Assembly: GCA_949361645.1 (NCBI GenBank)
Contig: OX442417.1
Coordinates: forward strand, 3,601,026-3,665,025
Source: Spongilla lacustris
Taxonomy: Eukaryota; Porifera; Demospongiae; Spongillida; Spongillidae
Direction: 5' to 3'
Length of the DNA stretch: 64,000 bases
Part shown: positions 43,641 through 55,720 of the stretch, piece after piece
Numbering within the stretch: position 1 is the stretch's first letter
How the letters are laid out: every line of letters starts with the position of its first letter
Translations under genes and position numbers: made by a program
The notes under the pieces: model-generated
The model's input: the letters and a program-made list of their open reading frames with translations, nothing else
Database searches by the model: none
What the model was told of the DNA's origin: nothing

Positions 43641-46200
43641 CCGCTAAAGCACTAAAAGAGCCGCAGGCCCCGCCCCCCACAAATGGGCCCTCACTACTGC
43701 ACTGTACAGCTAGCAGCCCCGCATAACCAACAGATGCCATGCAGAGCCACCAACCCGCACTACCTATGGAACCACCCGCCCATGTCAGACCCTACACAGG
43801 ATCTACCAACTAACCAATGGGGTCAGCCTCCTAAGTACAAGTGGAGACAATACTAACGAACCCTCTCGCTGCAAATGGAGTTGGCAGCAGCCCTCACAAT
43901 TTCAGGGAAGCCATGAACTACATGTACATGTACCAAGGGAAGCCACACATGCACCCTCCTAACACTACCAGTGGAACTATTAGCCCTCACTGCAAATGGC
44001 CCTACATGAACATGTAAGCAGAACCCCATTGGTCCAGCACCCCACTATTGATTGTTCTCTGCAAGTTCAAAGGGCCAATGGAGCCATCCTCACACAGCAA
44101 AACCACAAGTCCCCATCACTACTGCCTCGCGAACTTACAAATAAATACCTCCACACTGCAAGTAGTGGAGCCACCAGCTCTCTTACGGATGGGGTTACCA
44201 GACCCTGCACTGCCAGCAGGGGAGCCCACACAAGCAGGGGTCAATAGATGCCAGTGGAGATGCCGCCCTCACACTACAAGTAGTCCCCATAAAGTACTGT
44301 ATGTACACCCGCCCCTCTCCAAACAGTGGAACCATAAGCCCTGACTGCAAGTGCTCCACACACTGGGACCAGCCACCTGGACCAATGGGGTCAACCACCA
44401 CCCCCCATTGATCACTGCAAGTGAACTCAACAGCCGCACGATGCAAGTGAATTTACATTTAATGCATCCACACTGCAAGTAGTTCTCTTACAGATGGGGT
44501 TACCAGACCCTGCATTGCCAGCAGGGGTGCCCACACAAGCTGTGGTCAATAGGTATGATGCGAGTGGAGATGCCAACCCTCGCACTACAAGCCATGAACT
44601 ACATGTTGTGCGTACACCTGCCCCTCTCCAAACACTACCAATGGAACCATTAGACCTCCTGCATACTACCTGTCCTTCACTGCACGTTGAGTCAACGTAC
44701 GGCCCAGGGACCAATGAGGGCATCTACCTCACTGCAAGCGGACAGTATGTATCATTGGAATCATTAATGCAAGTGAACTTAATAGCCCCACACTGCAGGT
44801 CCGGTTAGCACCAGCAGTTATCAGACTGTCAGCAAGGGAGCAACCAGCTGCCAAACACCCCAGGGTAATTGGGGCCCCCAGAATAATTGTGCTGGTGGAA
44901 ACTCACAGCAGTGCAATTGGAATTGGTACCCGCCACAATATTAGGGGAACCATGAACTGGAGCCCCCCGCTATCCATGGAACCATTAGCCGTCACTTAGC
45001 AAGAGTACCTCCCACTACATGTTTCATCAGCCAAGATTACCAGCCGTATCACTACAAGTGCACCATACCAATGAACATTTACCGCAGGTTCAAGGGGCCA
45101 TTGGCCATTCTCACACATTACAACCACCATCCCCCATAACTGCAAGTGTACTTAACAGCCGCACAAGACAAGTGAACTTACATTTAATACCTACACACTC
45201 TCACAGATGGGGTTACCAGACCTGCACTGCCTGCATAAGCTGGGGTCAATAGATATGTGTCAATGGAGATTCCAGCCATCGCACTACAAGTAGTCCCCAA
45301 ATTTAAGGGGAAGCCATGAACTACATGTATTGTACGTACACCCGCCCCTCTCCAAACATTACCAGTGGAACCATTAGCCCTCACTGCAACTATCCCACAC
45401 ACTGGGACCCACCCCCACGGTCCTCCTGCCCACTACCTGTCCTTCACTGCATGTTGAGTTATTGGCCCATGCAGGGGTCAGCTCCCTCACTACAAGCGGA
45501 CAGAACCATTATTGCAAGTGAACTTAATAGCCCCACACTACAAGTCCAGTTAGCACCAGTGGAGTAATTACAGAGATGAAGTCATCAGACTGCCAGCGAG
45601 GGAGCCACTAGCTGCTAAAATCCCCTGCAGTGTAATTGGGGGCCCCCACAATTTAGGGGAGCCATCAACTAGAGTCACACATGGCCCTCACTTAGCAGCC
45701 TCCACATACGGGGCTAGCCCCCATGGCCCTCTGCAAGTTGTATCCGAGGTTCAGGAGCGGACGTGCATGGCCACCCTCACTCACTAGCCCTCTCACTGTG
45801 GAACCACACTCAACCAGCCCTCCCACCCACCCACCCCCAACAGCCCTCTTACATATGGAGTAATCAGACTGCCAGCAGGGGACTGGGGAGCCACCAGCTG
45901 CCACATTACCAGTCCTCACAAAACTAGACCCCATCATGTGGAGAGGAACCGCGCATGCAATGGAGCCATTAGCTCTCACTGCATGTGGACTTACTGTACA
46001 TGGTGCAGGCCCCAGACACTGGGCCAGCCACAATAGCCCCCTATCCTAGCCCCACACGGTACAACCACCAGCTCCTCACTGCAAATGGAACCACCAGACC
46101 CACTACCTGGGAAACCCTACCTGTGAAACCATTAACCCCCTCACTACAAGAGGAAGCTACCAGCCCGCATTGAACAAATGGGAACACCACCACTGAAGCA
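43641..46200 (+). repeat. Diverged tandem repeats, left arm of E
   Basis: A patchwork of short phrases such as CACTGCAAGTG, GGAACCATTAGCC, GCCATGAACTACATGT and CCAGCAGGGGAGCC, recurring every 100-250 bp in varying order. Many 60-110-codon ORFs arise on both strands because the repeat lacks stops. They mirror ORFs in the right arm and I do not treat them as genes. Confidence 0.7.
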
Positions 46201-46520
46201 GCCTCCGTTTGTAGAGTGGACATGTGAACACATTTTATGTTGTAGATCTGAACTAAATGTTTGTGCATGTACCGAGGCATGTACAGAGTGAATTTATTTG
46301 GGGTAGAAGTGAAGCCATGCTGTTAGTTGTGAATTTAGTTACCAGCCCTATCGGTACTGATTGTAGGTGGTCTGCACCCGTGGTTGGTTTTTATACACCA
46401 GCAGAGGGCTTTTTCATTAAAAAAAAAAAAGTAAAAACCCTACAGCTGGGAACTATGTAGTGCTTTACATTGTTGAGGTACAAGTACCAAAACATATAAG
46501 TGCCATTTAGAATGTGTGGT

Positions 46521-46587
46521 ACGATGAAGACATCAGAATTCATGACCACACAAGTGGAGTTAGTGGTCATGAATTCCGATGTCTTCA
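46521..46587. repeat. Short palindrome in the E spacer
   Basis: GAAGACATCAGAATTCATGA and its mirror TCATGAATTCCGATGTCTTC flank a short loop, giving a stable stem of about 24 bp with two mismatches. Confidence 0.7.
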
Positions 46588-46706
46588 CCGTGCCAAATTG
46601 TAGCTGTGACTTTAAATACGTTCGCGATCTCTGCAGTTACATGCGAGTTCATCTAACGCGCTACGTACTCTTTTGCACAGCAGCACAGGTGTCCAAATAC
46701 TAGAAC

Positions 46707-46946
46707 TTAGTTACACTGGCTCTTTTCCAGACGTTCGGACATAACATTATGAATAACGTACATGTCTTGATTGGTGGCTTTGTCATATGCGTAGAACGGT
46801 GTTCCACTCCCATCCATGCAACCATGTTCTTTGGTGAAAAAATATCCATCCACCGCCATTGAATTATTCCCACCAGTGGGTGTGGCGTCACTTTGGAATC
46901 CCAGTACTATCTTGTAAGGGACTTGTAACTGTTTTAATGTTGGCAT
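46707..46946 (-). CDS. Hypothetical 79-residue ORF in the E spacer
   Basis: Begins MPTLKQLQVPYKIVLGFQ and ends in a charged segment (SERLEKSQCN). Its composition is that of a folded protein (mixed hydrophobic, Gly, Asp, aromatic) and unlike the low-complexity repeats around it. I do not recognise the family. It lies in the single-copy centre of E, where a captured gene fragment would be expected. It may be one exon of something larger or a chance ORF. Confidence 0.3.
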   Translation of the reverse strand: MPTLKQLQVPYKIVLGFQSDATPTGGNNSMAVDGYFFTKEHGCMDGSGTPFYAYDKATNQDMYVIHNVMSERLEKSQCN

Positions 46947-47219
46947 AAGCAGCAGATAAGCAATAAGACTGGCTATACGTGTATGGACTTGAGAAACTGT
47001 GATTTATTTGGCCAATATCAAAAATCGGAAAAACCTCGTAAAACCTATAGGTAATCGTTTGCAAATTTATGTTGCGCTAATCGCCAAAATCGATTTAATG
47101 TTTCTAATAACCGATTAGCAAGTTGCTATTAACCTGAAAAATCGATTGGACTTTTTTTCATAGTCGAAATAATCGATTTTGGTTTATGAAAAAGGTTACA
47201 CACCCTACTCCATCTGGAA
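46947..47219. other. AT-rich spacer with ATCGATT motifs
   Basis: Repeated AATCGAT/AAAATCG words, loosely similar to 7840-7970, 9280-9420 and 30800-30910. No gene. Confidence 0.4.
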
Positions 47220-48550
47220 CATGGCTCCACTGGTGCTAACTGGAATGCAGTGTGGGCTTTTAGGTTTACTTGCATTAATAGTTCCAATGTTACTGTCTGC
47301 TTGCCCCATTGGTCCCTGGGCCGTTGACTCTATGTGCAATGAAGGACAGGTATTGGGCAGGAGGACCGTGGGGGGCTGGTCCCAGTGTGTGGGGCACTTA
47401 CAGTGAGGGCTAATGGTCAGTGTTTGGAGAGGGGCGGGTGTATGTTCAGTGCATGTCGCTCATGGCTTCCCCTGAAATTTGGGTAATACTTGTAGTGCAA
47501 TGGCTGGCATCTCCACTGGCACATACCTATTGACCCCAGCTTATGCAGGCAGTGCAGGTCTGGTAACCCCATCTGTGAGAGAGCTGGTGGTCCTACTATT
47601 AGCAGTGTGTAGGTACGAAATGTAAGTTCACTTGTCTTGTGCGGCTGTTAATTTCACTTGCAGTTGTGGGGGATGGTGGTTCTAATGTGTGAGAATGGCA
47701 CCAATGGTCCCATTGGCCCCTTGAACCTGCGGTGAATGTTCATTGGTATGGTGCACTTGTAGTGATATGGCTGGTAATCTTGGCTGACGAAACATGCAGT
47801 GAAGGATAGGTAGTGGGAGATACTACAGATAGGGCCCCTGCTTGGTTCCATGGAAAGCGGTGGGTTCCAGTTCATGCACTCCCCTAATATTGTGAGGGGT
47901 GCCACTGTGAGTTTCCACCAGCATAATTATTCTGGGGGCCCCAATTACCTTGGGGTGTTTGCTGACAGTCAATTTTAAACTGCTGGTGCTAACCGGACCT
48001 GCAGTGTCGGGCTATTAAGGATACTGACCCCATTAGTCCCTGGGCCGTACGTTGACTCAACATGCAGTGAAGGACAGGTAGTGAACAGGAGGCCTAATGG
48101 TTCCATTGGTAGTGTTTGGTGAAGGGCAGTGTATGCACAGTTCATGGCTTGTAGTGCGAGGGTTGGCATCTCCACTGGCATCATACCTACTGACCCCAGC
48201 TTGTGTGGGCTCCCCTGCTGGCAATGCAGGGTCTGGCAACCCCATCTGTAAGAGAGATGGTGGCTCCACTACTTGCAGTGTGGAGGCATTAATAGTAATT
48301 TCACTTGCATCGTGCAGCTGTTGAGTTCACTTGCAGTGATCAATGGGGGGTGGTGGTTGACCCCATTGGTCCAGGTGGCTGGTCCCAGTGTGTGGAGCAC
48401 TTGCAGTCAGGACTTATGGTTCCACTGTTTGGAGAGGGGCGGGTGTACGTACAGTACTTTATGGGGACTACTTGTAGTGTGAGGGCGGCATCTCCACTGG
48501 CATCTATTGACCCCTGCTTGTGTGGGCTCCCCTGCTGGCAGTGCAGGGTC
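47220..48550 (-). repeat. Diverged tandem repeats, right arm of E
   Basis: Reverse complement of much of 44150-45480. A frame at 48305-48574 (+) encodes nearly the same peptide as 44195-44446 (-), showing how similar the arms are at the sequence level. Confidence 0.75.
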
Positions 48551-50074
48551 TGCAAAAACTTTGTTATACGATAGCGTATTCTATAGCGTTTATTTGAATA
48601 TACACCTTAAGTATACACACCAGCGTATAGAACCATATACGCAGGTGCATATATTCAAATATAGCCGATCACGCGACATTTGTGGTTGCTTAGCAAACCG
48701 TCGAATTCACTTTGTGGCTACGTTGTCAGTAACCGTATACTAAGTGCTTCATATCCGTATATTATCCTCCTACCACTCCCACCCCTCGTTCCCGATCCAG
48801 TTTAGTCAATTTAAAATTTTAATCATTTTGCACATGTACAACAAAACAACAAACTAACAGTCCGAGGCGGCAATCTGCATATATTCGATCCAAGGCACCT
48901 TTTCAGAATACGAACAATAAATTCATATCGTAAAAAGAAATATTTCACTCACCACATATCATATCCTCGTTCTGTTTATACATGAATAACATGATTCTAT
49001 ATATAAAGCAACAGATACATTATCGGGTAAGTGATATGCTTACCTTTCTTGCCTCCTATCTCCGATGTTTGACTTAAAACAATGGAACAGTGCGGGTTAA
49101 ACACTTACCGTACCGTCCGGTCGGAGTCTGCAAGTTAAAAAAAAAACCTTAGCAAAACACAACAAATGAATAGGCCTATACCTTTTTATATCGCGCTCCA
49201 TTGTGCCTGTTGTTCTATTATTTCGGTTGTTCAACCGAACGGGAACACTTAGGACACTTGCCAACCTAGTGCAAATAGAGAAAGGTGAATTCATTCTTTA
49301 GCAACTGCAACACATAATACCGGTAACTTGTACACTCTGGAAAGACGAACTATTGCTATTTAACGATCAAAACCCTGATCTCAGCGCGATTCTTACAGTC
49401 CTTCTGTCTGTTCATACCAAAAGCAACACGACCATGAAATAGCCCGCCTAAAATCTACAAATCACATGCACGGTTAGTTAACCACATTTCTAATTGGAGC
49501 ACTTTTGTATCGTACCACAAACATTTGTACAGGGGTCCAATAGAGGTCTACTGTGTAGGCATTCTACTGCTTCCATTGTAGCATTTACTGGGATCCGATG
49601 TGATCATGACAAACTCAACTGGCGAGTTAGCATAGGCCATAGCCATGCACCATGGGCCCGGCCTACAGCTCACAAAATTTACCGCCGTATATACGGGTAC
49701 ACCAAGCAGACATACATGTATATAGCTAACCTTTGACGTCCAGCAGCATTAATAGAAGCAAAGTAGCACTCCTTCCCAGACTTCGATGCCTACACACCTT
49801 CCTACCTCACGTGGGTCCGGGTACGGGTATGACACTCATGAATTAATTCTGTGGTATTCTTATGTAAACAGTGGGATTTTATGGAATGAAATATACGCAT
49901 TAGTATAACTCACTACAGTATATTCAAATATACTCTTAAGAATACACTATCGTATGATTTGAAGGTGTGCTTATATAAACGGTGACGTATTTGACACTTG
50001 CGTATTCTCAAATATACGCGGTCGTACACTTCAAATATACTACACAGGTTATATAGTATAACAAACTTTTTGCA
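48551..50074. mobile_element. TIR element J inserted in the right arm of E
   Basis: Ends TGCAAAAACTTTGTTATAC and GTATAACAAACTTTTTGCA are inverted copies. Sub-terminal parts (ATATTCAAATATA, CTTAAG.ATACAC) are also mirrored. The flanking sequence matches the left arm of E on both sides, but about 45 bp of arm sequence is missing at the junction. The interior (about 48780-49740) shows no protein domain. Confidence 0.65.
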
Positions 50075-50415
50075 CAGTGCTAGTGTGGAGGTATTATTTG
50101 TAAGTTCGCGAGGCAGTAGTGATGGGGACTGGTGGTTTTGCTGTGTGAGGATGGCTCCATTGGCCCTTTGAACTTGCAGACCAATGGGGTTCTGCTTACA
50201 TGTTCATGTAGGGCCATTTGCAGTGAGGGCTAATAGTTCCACTGGTAGTGTTGGGAGGGTGCATGTGTGGCTTCCCTTGGTACATGTACATGTAGTTCAT
50301 GGCTTCCCTGAAATTATGAGGGCTGCTGCCAACTCCATTTGCAGTGAGAGGGTTCGTTAGTATTGTCTCCACTTGTACTTAGGAGGCTGACCCCATTGGT
50401 TAGTTGGTAGATCCT
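50075..50415 (-). repeat. Right-arm repeat block of E after J
   Basis: Reverse complement of about 43790-44150, including CATGTAGTTCATGGCTTCCC and GGAGGCTGACCCCATTGGTT. Confidence 0.8.
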
Positions 50416-50761
50416 GTAAATTAACGAACAGAACAAATCGATAGGTATTCCTCTCTACCTACAACCGAATTTGAAGCGTATTGATTACTCCTACCTAAAG
50501 TTATAGTGGGTTTGAACCCGGTGGGGTATCGAACGTTGCAATACTGGCACGGAGCAAGTCCAAGACTCCAAAATGTATTTTACCATAGGGATATGGTGTG
50601 GTATGAACTGTTGAAAATAGGAAGTTGATAGCATTAACCGTTCTGAAGATATAGCGATTCAAAAGAGAAGCATTTTAATAACATTATATATATATATATG
50701 CGAGGGGCAATTTTGTCGGAAACTGTCCCATATAATTGTCCCATATAATTATATACATGTA

Positions 50762-51190
50762 TGGGACAGTTTCCGACAAAATGGCCCTTCGTATATATAT
50801 ATATTTTTTAATGTTATAAAAATGCTTCTCTTTTGAATTGCTATATCTTCCGAACGGTTAACGCTATCAACTTTCTATTTTCAACACTTCATACGACACC
50901 ATTTCCCTATGGTAAAATACATTTTGGAGTCTTGCACTTGCTCCGTGCCAGTATTGCAACGTTCGATACCCCACCGGGTTCAAATCCGCCATAACTTTAG
51001 GTAGGAGTAATCAATACGCTTCAAATTCGGTTTGTAGGTAGAGAGGTCCTATACCTATCGATTTGTTCTGTTCGTTAATTTTTATGTCATCCGTTACGGA
51101 GATACAGCGGTGCAAAGTTGGTACACTTTTCCCGCTCGAATCGCGCCGTTGTACGTACGCCATTCACCGACGCACATGAATATTCAACTA
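50762..51190 (+). mobile_element. Third TGGGACAG arm, element F (partial)
   Basis: Starts TGGGACAGTTTCCGACAAAA after TA (50760-50761), then repeats the outer arm module of E through CGGAGATACAGCGGTGCAAA. It continues with sequence matching about 43300-43370. No mirrored right end was found in the window, so it is a solo or truncated arm. Confidence 0.7.
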
Positions 51191-51849
51191 CATCCTGTGG
51201 GCTGGGACATTTATAACAACCACCCCACCCACTATTACCACTGTGCACGGTGGTCTGCTCTCATTGAACGCGTGGAAACTAAGCCCTACGCCCCGAAAAT
51301 TTGAAATGGTTACGTACACCCATAGCAACGAACCTGACAACCGATGCCTTTTAGAACCAGCTGTGCACGGGGTACATAAAATGTAATCAACACCTAAAAG
51401 CCATACTAGCAGTGATAAACACCTTTGAACTATATTGTAAGCAAAAATCACGTGGCCTGGTATTGCCAACTGTCGGCTCTGGTACTTCAAACCTATCGAC
51501 TTACGCACGGCGATCACCGACTACATGTGTTCAAAAAACTACAACGACGCTCGGTGACTGAATTGGAACATGCCAAAGCTATCACGGTAAAGTTAGTTGT
51601 TTGTACTGTCGTTTTTTGGTAAAGGTTAGTGGCAACGCATTTTCTGAAGTAGATTTCTAGCCTTTGAAAATCCACCATTTTGGTGTCTTTTTGGGGGTGG
51701 GGGAATTAATATTTGCGCAATGAAGTGGGTTTTAACAGAGCGTTTAAAATATAGCCTTACATTTCTTTTGGTCTAAATTTGAATCCATGCTCGTATGTAA
51801 ATAGATTGAGCTTGAACTGAATTATTATTTATTCTTTACTCTCTTGGCT
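51191..51849. other. No feature recognised
   Basis: Short ORFs on both strands overlap one another and show no family. A splice-like CACGGTAAAGT occurs at about 51580 but has no context. Confidence 0.35.
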
Positions 51850-54014
51850 GGAGGGGGTATGGCAGCTACCAATTGTGGCTCAATACTTAGTAAGTGTTCT
51901 TGCACAATGCGCATCAGGTTCTGCATGTGGTTGTGGATTGGAGCAAATGTCAAGCCAAGAATTTTGCATGAATTGACTTGGCCCCTGAAAAGGGGGCTGT
52001 TTCTCCTTTGGGGTTATCGCCAACAATTTGGCTGGATATGTGGTGCATCCTTTCCTCACCAGCTAGACAGATTCCTGATGATTTGAGCCACCTGAAACAT
52101 TAGTGAGTTATAATTGAGCCTTTGCTGTATGTTGTGACACACCGCCTTAGAAGCCTCAGTGTATTCCAAGGTATGGCAAGCCCAGCCTTAATCGCCGGCA
52201 ATACATGTACCTGAACTTCAGTCCATGATGAGTAGGCAGCTGTAGTTTAGCTCTGGTGACATGCACGAATGTCATTGGCAGAAGTGAGTGTATATATTAT
52301 GTAACCTCTGTACAAGTCATTGACATTCACTTAACTGCTTCCCCTGTAGCAAGTTGTATGATGGCTTTGTCAGGACTAGCTGGTAGAGATTACCCTCTTC
52401 AGCAAACCCGCTGCTTGCTTCTCCTCCTCAGGTGTAAGTGTTGGTGCACACTCATGCTCTTCATAGTCACCATCCTTAATATCCCTGCTGCAGTCTGTAT
52501 ACAGTGCTCCAGAACATCTGACAGCAGCAGCATTATCACACTTGATGATAGTCTGACTAGGGGATCATCCTGGTGACCGTCCTCTGAGCAGCAGGGGACC
52601 ATCCTCTGAGCAGCAGGGGACCATCCTCTGAGCAGCAGGGGACCATCCTCTGAGCAGCAGGGGACCATCCTCTGAGCAGCAGGGGACCATCCTCTGAGTA
52701 GCAGGGGATCATCCTCGGAGCAGCAGGGGATCATCCTCTGAGAAGCAGGGGACCATCCTCTGATCAGCAGGGGACCGTCCTCTGAGCAGCATGGGACTGT
52801 CCTCTGAGCGGCAGGGGATCATCCTCTGAGCAGCAGGAGATCATCCTCGGAGCAGCAGGGGATCATCCTCTGAGCAGCAGGGGACCATCCTCTGAGTAGC
52901 AGGGGATCATCCTCGGAGCAGCAGGGGATCATCCTCTGAGCAGCAGGGGACCATCCTCTGATCAGCAGGGGACCGTCCTCTGAGCAGCATGGGACTGTCC
53001 TCTGAGCGGCAGGGGATCATCCTCTGAGCAGCAGGAGATCATCCTCGGAGCAGCAGGGGATCATCCTCTGAGCAGCAGGGGACCATCCTCTGATCAGCAG
53101 GGGACCATCCTCTGATCAGCAGGGGACCGTCCTCTGAGCAGCATGGGACTGTCCTCTGAGCAGCAGGGGATCATCCTCTGAGCAACAGGGGATCATCCTC
53201 TGGGCAGCATGGGACCATCCTCTGAGCAGCAGGGGACCGTCCTCTGAGCAGCAGGGGGCCATCCTCTGAGCAGCATGGGACCATCCTCTGATCAGCAGGG
53301 GACCGTCCTCTGAGCAGCATGGGACTGTCCTCTGAGCAGCAGGGGATCATACTCTGAGCAGCAGGAGATCATCCTCTGAGTAGCAGTGGATCATCCTCTG
53401 ATCAGCAGGGAACCATCCTCTGAGCAGCAGGGGATCATCCTCTGGGCAGCATGGGACCATCCTCTGGGCAGCATGGGACCATTACTGAGCAACATGGGAC
53501 CATCTCTGAGCAGCAGAGGACTATCCGTCCTCTGAGCAGCATGGATGGTTCACAGCATCATATGCTGCTATCCACTCCCGGAGGCATTTGGAGCACACCA
53601 GTGCACCACACAGCAGCTCCAGTGGCTGTGAGAGGGTGTTGGAGCACAGTGCACACTTCAGCTCCTTTAGCATTGATAGGTTGTTAGCTCTTGCCAAAGG
53701 TGGGCTAGGCTCACTATGGAGAACTAGAGGAGGGGCAATCTTCTCAAGATGACCTCTTATGATGTCATATGTTTACTTGTTTTGCCACTCAAATAGCATC
53801 ACTACACATTTATGATGCACTCACTTTGTGATGGCACAGATGGTTCTCTACATACCCACCTTACATTGCATGCAGAACATCTCAGGGTTACATCATCCCC
53901 AGATGTGTCAAATGTCAAAATCTATTTTCAGCTCAGCTGAGAATGCTATGCACTCAGAGCTGGTTCTTTTCTTTGCCCTGTACTTCGTTAGCCTCTGCCC
54001 ACACACTCTGCAAT
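51850..54014 (-). pseudogene. RAG1 N-terminal-like (RING) gene remnant with an internal minisatellite
   Basis: Minus-strand pieces in order: CRVCGQRLTKYRAKKR (54012-53965), a Cys/His-like module preceded by a splice-acceptor-like TTGCAG. Then LKCALCSNTLSQPLELLCGA with LVCSKCLREWI and HPCC (about 53655-53535), a RING finger. After the 22-bp array come DDPLVR..LLLSDVLEHC and, in another frame, CSRDIKDGDYEEHEC and EEEKQAAGLLKRVIS (about 52570-52390). Further on are AIKAGLAIPWNTLRLLRR (about 52195-52140) and ERMHHISSQIVGDNPKGE (about 52055-51990). The order CxxCG module, RING, C..C..H..H segment is that of the RAG1 N-terminal region. It also fits RAG1-N-like mobile or multicopy genes reported in invertebrates. 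Stops and frameshifts make this copy non-functional as read. There is no RAG1 catalytic core. Confidence 0.6.
52575..53540 (-). repeat. 22-bp minisatellite inside the RING-gene remnant
   Basis: Roughly 44 units of GAGCAGCAGGGGACCATCCTCT with point variants (GATC/GACC, GGGCAGCATGG) and higher-order blocks of about 130-150 bp repeated at 52770-53160. In the minus strand the unit reads TGCTGCTCAGAGGATGG, the same bases that encode CCSED right after the RING (HPCC). The array therefore probably arose from that coding sequence. Since 22 is not a multiple of 3, it reads through three frames every 66 bp. Confidence 0.9.
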
Positions 54015-54640
54015 GTATGGAAATTGTATAATGTATAGGGCAAAACCACAACGTACGTCAATTATTCATGCAATACGCTCAGCTTGTTCGTGGTGACAGA
54101 AAATGCGTTGCCACTTCAGGTTAGTAAATTCTGGTAGCCACATGCCTCCTGAGCATCGCTGTAGTACTCATACCTTCCAGTTCAGTCACCAAAGGCTACG
54201 TCGTCGCATTTAGTAACGCCCTCCTTCTAAATACGTATCGCGTGACCTTGCTAAACGGTATGCGCATGCTATCTATGTGGAATTTCAATTGTGCGCATTG
54301 ACTGGACATGACAGGAAAAGGAATGCAGTGTTTGAGTTCGTTTTCACTTTTTGATTTGCTAGTTCTGGTGAGTTATGGTTTGCTTTTAAACATCAGATGT
54401 CTATAATGAGCCATCAGTTAAGAAATATATGGTAATACCGTAAATGATCTAATTATTGACTTAGTTTCCAGCCGCATACAACCGTGTGTGAGCGTAGTCT
54501 GGGGACCTGAATTGTTTAATTTCCTGCAGAAGAAGCTTTTCGCTTCAAGTTTTAGACGTTGACTTGAGCGTATGATTTCGAACGGTGCGAAGACGACAAG
54601 ATATAAGATCAATCCGACGAAGAAGTTTGAGAGCGATAGC
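54015..54640. other. No feature recognised
   Basis: Upstream side of the RING-gene remnant. I could not identify further exons. No repeat stands out. Confidence 0.35.
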
Positions 54641-55720
54641 GATCGGTGGCAGATAGCTGTGGAGCAGGCAGACGAGTAGTGGATCCCATAGTGGACAGCT
54701 GTGGAGTATGGCAGATAGCTGTGGAGCAGACAGTGGAGTAACTGCATGTGACCAGTACGCGGATTGGACCCTACGGCAGACAGCAGTGGAATGAGCACTA
54801 CAGCAGACGAAAGCTATGTAATAGACCCCAGGGGGAAAAGTTCATAACTATACTATCAACAAAGCCAGGCACAGCTGTGGAATGGATTCCTCCACAGTGG
54901 AATCCAGAGTGCAGTAAACAGCTGTAGAGATGGCAGGCAGATAGGTGTGTCCAGAAGACAGTGGAACAACTACCAACAAGTGTGGAGTGGACCATATAGT
55001 AGACAATACGTGTAGGTAGTGGACCCTACGGCAGACATCAACATTGTACTGTATGGAATGGACTCTACTGCAGACATCTATACTGTATTGAGTGGACCCT
55101 GCGGCAGACATCGGAGTGGATCATATGGCAGGCAGACAACTGTAGTGTGGTGGACCATATGGTAGAACCTTACAGCAGTGGACACTAACAGCTGCATGAG
55201 AAGCAGGCAGACAAGTACGTAACTTTGCAAGCAGTTGTGGAGTGCACCCTATAGCTATTCCTTACAGTATTCAGTGTCAGCCATGGTGTGGACCCGCTTT
55301 TGAATGGGCCGTGTCAGCCATGAAGTGGACCCTCTTATTACTGGACTCCCCCCCCCCCCCCCCCCAGTGTCAGCCATGGAGTGAACCCTCACCCCTGTGC
55401 TGCGCCCTACAGCTTTTCCTTACAGTGATCACCCTCTTTTGAATGGACTCCATCCTACATGTACTCTGTACAATTGAGTGGACTCCATCCTACCCCCAGT
55501 GCTATGCCCTACAACTATTCCTTACAGCGATGAAGTGGACCCTCTTATTAATACACTACACCTACCCTGTGGTATTGAGTGGACTCCACCTTACCCCCTA
55601 CAGCTATTCCTTACAGCAAACAGTGTCAGCCATGGTGTGGACCCTCTTATTAATGCACTCCAAACCGCGTGCATTATGTATTAATCTTCAGTCATGCCAT
55701 GCTTGTGGTAGTACTGATAA
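54641..55720. repeat. Diverged GTGGACC..GCAGACA repeats, in two orientations
   Basis: Up to about 55240 the sequence is a degenerate array built on GTGGACCCTACGGCAGACA and CAGCTGTGGA. After that, blocks of CAGTGTCAGCCATG.AGTGGA and CTACAGCTATTCCTTACAG recur. A C run of about 20 bases lies near 55350. The 60-97-codon ORFs here are low complexity and are not called. Confidence 0.6.

Larger units (their letters stand above)
42091..50730. mobile_element. Giant palindromic TIR element E
   Basis: Left end TGGGACAGTTTCCGACAAAA and right end TTTTGTCGGAAACTGTCCCA are inverted copies with TA on both outer sides. Arms extend inward to about 45480 on the left and 47220 on the right, interrupted by elements D1 (42127-42942) and J (48551-50074). 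Matching pairs include 43790-44110 with 50095-50415, 44150-44720 with 48040-48560, and 45230-45310 with 47445-47560. The spacer of about 1.7 kb has no transposase. The arms contain diverged tandem repeats around CACTGCAAGTG and GGAACCATTAGCC. It is probably non-autonomous. Confidence 0.7.

Noticed and set aside
43996..48574. Many 60-110-codon ORFs in the arms of E
   Set aside because: They come in mirrored pairs on opposite strands of the inverted arms and follow the repeat units. No protein-like conservation independent of DNA similarity.
52575..53540. CRISPR-like array of 22-bp repeats
   Set aside because: Units are contiguous without spacers and no cas genes are near.
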